The notes beneath the pieces are model-generated. The model was not told where the DNA came from. It did no database searches and saw nothing but the letters and a program-made list of their open reading frames with translations. This document shows positions 57,861 to 64,000 of a stretch of 64,000 bases of DNA, piece by piece (positions within the stretch are counted from its first letter, which is position 1; every line of letters starts with the position of its first letter). The DNA is from Kappaphycus alvarezii (Eukaryota; Rhodophyta; Florideophyceae; Gigartinales; Solieriaceae), in NCBI GenBank assembly GCA_002205965.3, contig NADL03000752.1:186001-250000 (forward strand), given 5' to 3'. A program made the translations under genes and the position numbers.

Positions 57861-58026
57861 TTCTTCTTCTCACCCGGTTAGCACCTAGCTAGCAATATAG
57901 TCGGATCCTGCAGCGGACACCCGTTTTACTGATGCCATAAAGTTACTCCTACCACAAGATGCTTGTCCAGGGGCTCAGGGCTTACAAAGACCACTACAGT
58001 AATATCTGGAACAAATATCCAACTCA

Positions 58027-58075
58027 GTGCACCCAGCGGGATTCGAACCCGTGACCACAGCGGCAACGTCAACTG
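58027..58075 (-). repeat. tRNA-like B box and T-arm (SINE piece)
   Basis: The minus strand reads GTTGCCGCTGTGGTCACGGG then TTCGAATCCCGCTGGGTGC. GGTTCGAATCC (58039-58049) is a perfect polymerase III B box inside a T-arm-like stem (CGGG/CCCG), and the 3' end TGGGTGC could be an acceptor strand. No complete tRNA upstream half is attached here, so it is not called a tRNA gene. The A-box segments at 57588 and 58471 may be the missing half of the same family. Confidence 0.6.
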
Positions 58076-58470
58076 GGCTTATAAACTGTAAAGGCATACG
58101 AAATATGGCCAAATAAATGATGAGAAGTGAAGAAATGGATACAATGAAGAAATTGATACAATGAAGATAGTTGAAAATGAAAGATGTGGTCGCTTAAGTT
58201 TCGCTTGACTTTACTTTCGGGCAACTAGCTACGGTATATATGCGCCATTTGGTGCTGTGTGACCACTCAACTCGGTCACCTGGCCGGCCAGCGGTATGGC
58301 CGGCGGGGCCGGCGCCATTAAACCCTAGCCCAAAAGGTTTCATCCGGTTCCAGATCCACGACAGGATCATTGTCTTACACTGTAAGACCCCAAAACCAAG
58401 CCATTCCAAAATCATCTCCTCAGCACAACTAACTCAACTTGGACTCTCAATCGACCTTCCTCAACATGTT

Positions 58471-58543
58471 TTGATTTACACATGTTGTGGTCCGCTCAGA
58501 TGCACAAGAGCCAGCGCGTAAGGCTCAGTGTTTAACGTTTATC
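58471..58543 (+). repeat. SINE-like tRNA-derived segment, copy 2
   Basis: Inverted relative to copy 1 (57588-57660) with about eight differences in 73 bases. The A-box-like part is AGGCTCAGTGT, weaker than in copy 1. No B box follows at the expected distance. Confidence 0.55.
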
Positions 58544-59155
58544 TAAAGGTTATGGGCCCAGAAGGTCAACTCTAGCGGACTTCATCGCTTCGCTGCTAAC
58601 GTTTCTTCTGTTGCTTTCGGCGCACTGAGCACTGCCTGCTGCTGCTTGGAAGACTGCTATTGTTTCGATCTTATTAAATTATTTTGTGCTTTGTTTCATT
58701 TCTGTGTTGACGTCAGCTTTGTTTTTTTGGGGACTGATTGTCTTTGCACAGCCGGCCACTCCGGTGTTCACAATAATCAATCGGATAATCCTTGCGTCAG
58801 TGGGGGTTTGGGGTGCCCTGGCGTACTAACTGCAGTGTGTCGTTTCGAGCATCTTTCCTGCAAGGGGTTGGCTTGGTCCGCGGAGGTGAACACTGGTGAC
58901 GGTTACTGGCCTCTACTTGGGAGCCCCGTATGGATCACAGGTGCGCCCGCCTTGCACAAAAGAGGTGTGGTAGTGACTGCTGAATTCGTGTTCACCTGGA
59001 GAAAGATAACCGGGGGCCAGGAATCCGACTCCTAGGGTTAACTGACCCGGACTGCGGAGTCAGTCTTCAATCTCAAGATCAAGATCAAGAGTTCAAGTTA
59101 TCAAGTTTGTTTTGATTTCATTCACTACTCGGCTCAGTCACCATCTACATTGGTC
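58544..59155 (+). other. Leader or LTR region of second copia element
   Basis: Lies directly upstream of the gag start. It ends with a GATCAAGATCAAGAGTTCAAG-like low-complexity leader. The matching 3' LTR would be beyond the window, so LTR limits cannot be set. An open frame at 58646-59035 has no known domain. Confidence 0.35.
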
Positions 59156-60120
59156 ATGTCGGACTCCAAAGTTGAGTCTGGCAATGGATCAGGCATTAAG
59201 GTTCCCCCTTTCAATGGTAGTCGCGGCGAGGATTATGGATTGTGGCGTCTTCGCCTCCGTGCTGCATGTCGTGTAAAAAAGTTTGGAGTGTAGTCGAACC
59301 TCCTAGGTCCGGAACATCATCATCGACTACGGGAACCGAGTCTGCATATGGAGGGGAGAGACTCACTACTGGAACTGCACCCGATTCAGAAGCCAAGATT
59401 CTGGCCAAAAAGTAAAAGGCTTCTGGAATCATCATCTCTGCTCTTGCTGACGCCTCTTTACGTGTGGTCCTTGAGGCCGACGATGATAATCAGAAAATGG
59501 TAAAGTTGCTTGATGCGCGATACGCCTCGAACCGCACTGTGTCACGGATCGCCGTTCAGACACAGCTGTATCACATGTCGTACACTAGCCAGAACACGGC
59601 CACCTACGTTGATCAGTACACCTCAATATTTGAGCAGCTGGAACGTACAGAAGGAAGCTTGCATCCCGGAAAGTCACAAAGCTCCAATGTTGTTGGCATC
59701 TATCGATCCGCAGGGTGTACTTGAGTCCACTGCCACTGCCATTCGCACCAAAGACGTGGACGAACTAACTTGGGAGTATGTCTCTAAAACGCTTATTGAC
59801 GAATACAACGCACGGCAGACGTCCAGACTCGGTTCTGGTCGCGCCACAAGAGGTCCCAAGACCCGCAAGAAAAAGAAAAAATGATTCCGCTGCATCTAGA
59901 AAGAGTCATGATCGCAACCCTGACGGCAGGTCTGAGTCTGAGGAAGGCTCCGACCTCGAAAAGAGTGCACGTATTGTTGTCGCTGCTGCAGTCAAATCTC
60001 TGAAGTCTCATCACCAGTACCATGCCAGCGATTACTATTGCGACTTCTGCGAGAAACACGGACACACGGCGGATCGTTGTTATCTTAACCCGGACAACCC
60101 CAAAAACAAACTTCCTCCAA
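59156..60120 (+). pseudogene. Copia 2 Gag (broken)
   Basis: The ATG at 59156 reads SGNGSGIKVPPFNGSRGEDY then GLWRLRLRAACR, the copia Gag start (F-x-G...Y..W). A shift at an A-run near 59275, an in-frame TAA near 59415, a shift near 59660 and another in the AAAAAGAAAAAA run near 59870 break it. Pieces in between include VVLEADDDNQKMVKLLDARY and APMLLASIDPQG. The CCHC knuckle CDFCEKHGHTADRC is near 60040, in the frame that continues into pol. Confidence 0.82.
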
Positions 60121-61565
60121 AGATCCGTCTAGCATTGCAAACACAACCCAAGAAAAGCAAAGTTGCCGCGGCACCTGTCGGCAATTCGGGTACGAAGGAC
60201 AATAAGGTTGAGTTTGTGGGGGCGATTGTCGCAAAAACCACAGTGAAGCCACCTCGTGACCTTCCCTCTTGCGCTGGTAGCGGTGCTACTGTTCACTGCT
60301 TCCATTCCGAGTTCGTCTTTGTACCGGTAACCCTAAAACTGTGCGAGTTCCAGACTGTCCTACTGGCAAATGAGACTCCCATCGTGGCGAACCGTTGCGG
60401 CGAAGTTATTGTACCTTTTAAGAATTCCAACGTCCGGCTCCAGCGATTGTTACTCATTCCTTATCTCGGATACAACTTGGTATCTGTCGGTCAACTCGCG
60501 GATCATGGCATCCTTTCGTTGTTCGATAGCGACAACGTCACTTTGATGTTGAATAAAACTGGATTTATTTTAGCCACTGGAGATCAGGATTCCGAGACAA
60601 GGATGTATTTGTTACGGCAACCGATTGCGCAGACGACTAATGAGTCTGCGCTTCTTCTCAGTGCGCTCGACTCTGCGCAACTTTGGCATCGCCGACTTGC
60701 CCATCTTCATGCCCGCGAGCTCGTCAACCTTCACAAGCATGCTGACGGAGTCCCACAACTAAAACCGATGAAGGATGTGTGTCTGGCATGCCGGATGGGA
60801 AAGGCTCACAAGCTTCCCTTCCTTGGATAATTCGAGAATGCGAAACAGATTGGCGATATTGTGCACTCAGATATCGTTGGACCGTTGGAACTTTCTTTTC
60901 CGGATAGACACAAGTACATCAGCACCTTCCTCGATTACAAGTCCCAGTACACATTTGTTGGGTTCATGCAGCGGCGAAGTGATCGGCACGAAGCATTCGA
61001 TAGGTCATTTGCCAAATTTCGCGAAATTGGAGGAGCTCCTATCGCCAAGATTCACTCCGACGGAGCAAAGGAGTATGTGGCTTTACAGAGATCTTTGGGA
61101 GGAGGTGACGGAAACAAGTCTTTCTCCCCGCCATATGCTCCGGAGATGAACGGAATAGCTGAGCGTGTAAACCGCACTCTGGTCGAAGGCGCACTGTCCA
61201 TGCTTATCAAGGCCAACTTGCCGTCGTGTCTGTGGCCGTTTGCTGTGAATGTTGTTTTTAATGTCAGGAATCGCGTACCGCACTCAAAGACTGGAGCTAT
61301 TCCTTATTATCTGTTCACTGGAAAGCTACCGTCGCTGGCACACGTTCTAGTGTTTGGGTATGCAGCATATGTGCTGCGCCAGCCGAAGGAATCGCACTTT
61401 GAGTCCCGAGCCATTGAAGGGCTGTTCTTGCAGACAATGGATCACGGTGTGTACAGGGTACTTGTGACCGAAATACCTCGCATTGTGGAGTCCCGTCATG
61501 TGACGTTTGATGAGTCTCGATTCTCCGGCGCCGCAAACTTGGAAGAGTACACCCAGTTATTGTAA
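59880..61565 (+). pseudogene. Copia 2 pol: protease and integrase, one internal TAA
   Basis: One reading frame from the zinc knuckle to 61565, interrupted only by a TAA at 60828-60830. The protease has CAGSGATVHCF in place of the D-S/T-G-A triad, with Gly-Ser-Gly-Ala where the catalytic Asp should be, so the active-site Asp seems lost. LLIPYLGYNLVSVGQLADHG is the typical copia protease end. The pre-integrase has LWHRRLAHLHARELVNL and CLACRMGKAHKL (HHCC). The integrase core has MHSDIVGPL (Asp), KIHSDGAKEYV (Asp) and NGIAERVNRTL (Glu), so its DDE triad is complete. The single stop makes this the least damaged pol segment in the window. Confidence 0.88.
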
Positions 61566-61566
61566 T

Positions 61567-61636
61567 TAGTGTCACCTACACTTTTTCTGAAGGGAATTTT
61601 GCCGTTTGCCCACAGATGATAGTGTAGGTGACACTA
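61567..61636. repeat. 16-bp terminal-type inverted repeat pair (nested)
   Basis: TAGTGTCACCTACACT (61567-61582) and its exact reverse complement (61621-61636) enclose 38 bases. A diverged third copy, TAGTATCACCGACGCTA, lies at 61656-61672. They mark the left end of the DDE transposon and look like nested ends of one family or a tiny MITE of 70 bp. Confidence 0.85.
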
Positions 61637-61715
61637 TTCAATGTCGTACATGTTTTAGTATCACCGACGCTAAATCATGACTAAAGAAATAGTGTCAGTA
61701 CACGTGTTTTATTTT

Positions 61716-63184
61716 TCAGTTACTTTCCTCAGCTTCGACTCGTTTTCCCTCGAAATAATCACGATACTTGCTGGTTATAACCTGAAGTTTGGGCGAAAGT
61801 TGCCTTTCTTCCCATTGACCATTGAGATTCAACGCCATCCCCGTCATGATCATAGCCTTACGAGCGTGCCACACGCCATCGATATCACGTTGCATGTTAA
61901 CATCGCCTACTGCCTTCGCAGCCAACTTTTAAAAAAATCTCTTACCGGGGGGGTTCGGTATTTTTCCGGACGACTCAGCCCACTTCTTGGCAATGATTTT
62001 TTCCATCTCCCAGCGTGCCGACCACGAGCTCTTTATCTTTTGTATGATAATAACACGGCTGAACATAGTCAGTTAGGTTCGGCTCAAAATACCTCACATA
62101 TGTGTTAGTATTATCCGCAGCTGCCAACATCTCAGCCGTAGGGTTGTGCCCAGAGAAATTGTCCACGAACATAATTCTTTTTCTTCCGTCAGGAAGTGGA
62201 CGAATTACCTCTCGTTCAGAGAGCCACTGCGGCATTACTTTAGTGTTCATCCAGCCTTTCGGACCAAAACGGTACGAGACCCCATGCACATCGCCTGGGA
62301 CGACGCGAATAGGGTACGACCTGTTCGCGTTTTTGAAAACCATACACGGCGACTGTATTTTCGCTTTTGGCCCCTCACTAATCCTCACCACCATAGTCAT
62401 ATCCTCCCCACCCGAAACTGCATCGGCGTACTTGACCTCATCCTCTCCAGAAAATCCCAATGGACGACCATTATCCATATCAATAACGAAATGTGTCTCG
62501 TTTGCATTTTCCACATCCTCTTCCGTTAGTTCGCCGCTTCTAAACTCACGAGCAAGCACATAAAGATGATGAGCGACTTGTTTCTCAATGAAAATTGCCT
62601 TGGCAGGACTGCATTTATGTTTCCCGGTCAATGCCCTACTAACGATACCAAAGCGATCCGCAAAAGCCTGGGTAAAACGAAGAGTGAAAAACTTGCGATA
62701 CTGCTTTTTTGGTACGAGTATCGATCATTGAGGGATGATAATCGGGACCTCCAGTTTCCATTTTAAGCTCACCTAAGGCCATGAGATCACGACAATTGAA
62801 TTTAACACTCAGCTTGCGTAAGCGATCAAACTCTTCAAGACAGTCTCTGTGCAAGGCCTCCACCCACGGAGCTCGTTTGCGTCCTCTTCCTTAGCGTGCT
62901 TCGAGATTAGCTCTAGCACGTCTGCCTTTAACACTCCGAGTTATTGTAGAACTAACACCACGAAGTTAATTGATTGCGCTTATGTTAGACTCTATAAAGT
63001 ACTGATGATGATTCTTCCAAAGTCTCCCTACTTTAGCCAAATTGGCACTGGTATCACTTCGAAATAAATCCGGAAACTTAGCTACAGCTTTGCTTGCTAT
63101 GTGTTTTTCGCCTTGCGAGGTGTTCAGCTCCATCATCCATCTAACGATCAAAACATCGCCCACCGCGACGATGGTTAATGGCAT
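61716..63184 (-). pseudogene. Pogo/DDE_1-type transposase inserted in copia 2
   Basis: Minus-strand pieces in order: RWMMELNTSQGEKHIASKAV (N-terminal helix-turn-helix, 63184-62966); LEEFDRLRKLSVKFNCRDLM (CENP-B-like, 62863-62639); then a 218-codon core (62631-61975) with ANETHFVIDMDNGRPLGFSG, GPKGWMNTKVMPQWL and IMFVDNFSGHNPTAEML (a catalytic Asp in VDN); and the C-terminal frame (61925-61716) with RDIDGVWHARKAMIMTGMAL. I remember closely similar transposases from oomycetes; that is recall, not a search. In those, DETHF and QPAD carry acidic residues, here NETHF and QPCY, so catalytic residues may be lost. Shifts separate the pieces. No matching right inverted repeat is seen before copia RT resumes at about 63180. 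Confidence 0.78.
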
Positions 63185-64000
63185 CGACCGTCACCTCTTC
63201 GGAAGTCAAGGTCCCAATCAGTGACGAACCCACTCTACGAGAAGCATTTAACTCCTCTCCGGAGGAGCTGAACCTATGGCATTCCGCGCTCGACGAGGAG
63301 TTTGACTCTTTGGAGTTCAAAAAGACTTGGATTCTCGACGACCGTCCCCGCTCGCAGCCCTTGCCCACTCACCCGGTTCTCCAAGTCAAACGAAGGCCGA
63401 TTGGAGTGAGGAGCGCTTCAAGGCTCGAATCGTGGCTGGCGGAAAGTTTCAAAAGCCTGGCCAAGACTACAAGGAGACCTATGCTCCGGTTGTATCATTC
63501 ACGGTAGTTCGAATGTTCCTTTACCTGGCTTCGTGTTTGAATATGTGCATTGCACACCTGGATGTGAAGTCTGCATTCCTGAAGGCCGAGCTTGAGGAAG
63601 ATGTGTGGGTGATGTCAGCAGGAGGTATCCCAGGGGTCAAGCCTCGGTGTTACAAACTCATAAAAGCGATGTACGGGCTGAGGCAAGCTCACCTGGCGTG
63701 GCACAAGAAGTTGTGCCGAGACTTCGAGCGGATTGGATTTGTGGAGCTTCCGAGTGCACCATGTGTGTTTCGGCGAGAAAGGAAAGACGGAAGCCTGGAG
63801 TTCATCCTGGTGTACGTGGACGACCTTTGGTTCTGGCACACTCTGTTACAGCGCGAGAAACCATTGTGGAGGACCGAAAGGCATTGTATGACCTCAGAGT
63901 GTCGGACCAAGTGGAACTTTTTCTGGGAGTCCAGTTGAAATGGACACAAGACTCGGACGGGTATGTTCAGTCTCTTCATATGAGCCATCCGCTGTATGCC
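63178..64000 (+). pseudogene. Copia 2 reverse transcriptase, partial at window end
   Basis: The frame from 63178 reads VPISDEPTLREAFNSSPEEL then NLWHSALDEEFDSL, the standard entry into copia RT. A shift near 63385 leads to FKARIVAGGKFQKPGQDYKE, LDVKSAFLKAELEEDVWV (catalytic Asp) and IKAMYGLRQAHLAWHK. VYVDDLWFW gives the YVDD catalytic pair near 63812. Another shift just after leads to SDQVELFLGVQLKWTQDSDG, still open at 64000. RNase H and the 3' LTR lie outside. Two shifts inactivate it. Confidence 0.88.

Larger units (their letters stand above)
59156..64000 (+). mobile_element. Second Ty1/copia retrotransposon, interrupted, runs off the window
   Basis: Gag, protease, pre-integrase, integrase and RT appear in copia order on the plus strand. 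It differs from the element at 17810-23974: its RT has FKARIVAGGKFQKPGQDYKE and LDVKSAFLKAELEEDVWV, the style of common plant and algal copia clades rather than the GalEa-like style. A DDE transposon (about 61.6-63.2 kb, opposite strand) lies between integrase and RT. Stops and shifts break gag and pol, so it is inactive. The 3' end and right LTR are outside. Confidence 0.9.

Noticed and set aside
58027-58075. Functional tRNA gene
   Set aside because: The T-arm/B box is perfect, but the acceptor, D-arm and anticodon half are not attached in correct order.
62102-62563. 153-codon plus-strand ORF
   Set aside because: Antisense shadow of the pogo-like transposase core.
1-64000. CRISPR array, phage or bacterial defence system
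   Set aside because: No spaced direct repeats of constant length with unique spacers, no cas or bacterial operon; gene content is eukaryotic transposons.

Overview
The window is eukaryotic nuclear DNA dominated by transposable elements. Only a few host-like genes are visible: an intact intronless ETHE1-type persulfide dioxygenase (7151-7861, +), a GNAT acetyltransferase with two frameshifts (46136-46775, -), and a short uncertain NLS-like reading frame near 6000. The intron-poor genes, a GalEa-like Ty1/copia element, several DNA transposon superfamilies and many CAGTA pentamer repeats suggest a protist or alga. A red alga is my best guess, but no marker gene proves it. I see no CRISPR array, prokaryotic operon, rRNA or functional tRNA gene.

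Layout. 1-7100 is mid-GC sequence with CAGTA/TACTG repeats, two long hairpins and one fragment of a non-LTR (LINE-like) element. 7151-7861 is ETHE1. From 8800 to 15310 lie the main copy of that LINE (9842-14086, -; ORF1, then reverse transcriptase plus a C-terminal zinc motif and restriction-like endonuclease) and several truncated copies; another 3' end is at 57.7 kb. From about 15.4 to 43.7 kb the sequence is AT-rich and almost gene-free, with one Ty1/copia element (17810-23974, -) whose two 286-bp LTRs differ at one base, and a possible Tc1 fossil near 28.4-29.2 kb. At 44009-45594 is a complete-length Tc1/mariner element with TA target duplications, inserted in a CAGTA repeat, with a dead transposase. 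48.4-50.9 kb holds a decayed PIF/Harbinger pair (Myb-like protein, + strand; DDE transposase, - strand). 54.2-55.9 kb carries decayed coding sequence I cannot assign. 57.5-58.6 kb has tRNA-like SINE pieces and a LINE 3' end. From 59156 to the window end runs a second, different copia element (+), split by a pogo-like DDE transposon (61.6-63.2 kb, -).

How it fits together. Nearly every transposon protein is broken by single stops or small indels, often in homopolymers or short tandem duplications, while ETHE1 is intact. This means decay, or partly uncorrected indel errors in the assembly; raw reads would decide. The most interesting signals are (1) the LINE family, with ORF1 and ORF2 in one frame separated by one amber codon and with many 3'-end-only copies; (2) a switch of strand composition from C-rich to G-rich along the sense strand of host transcription units; and (3) the CAGTA repeat, common in the flanks and nearly absent from the AT-rich block.
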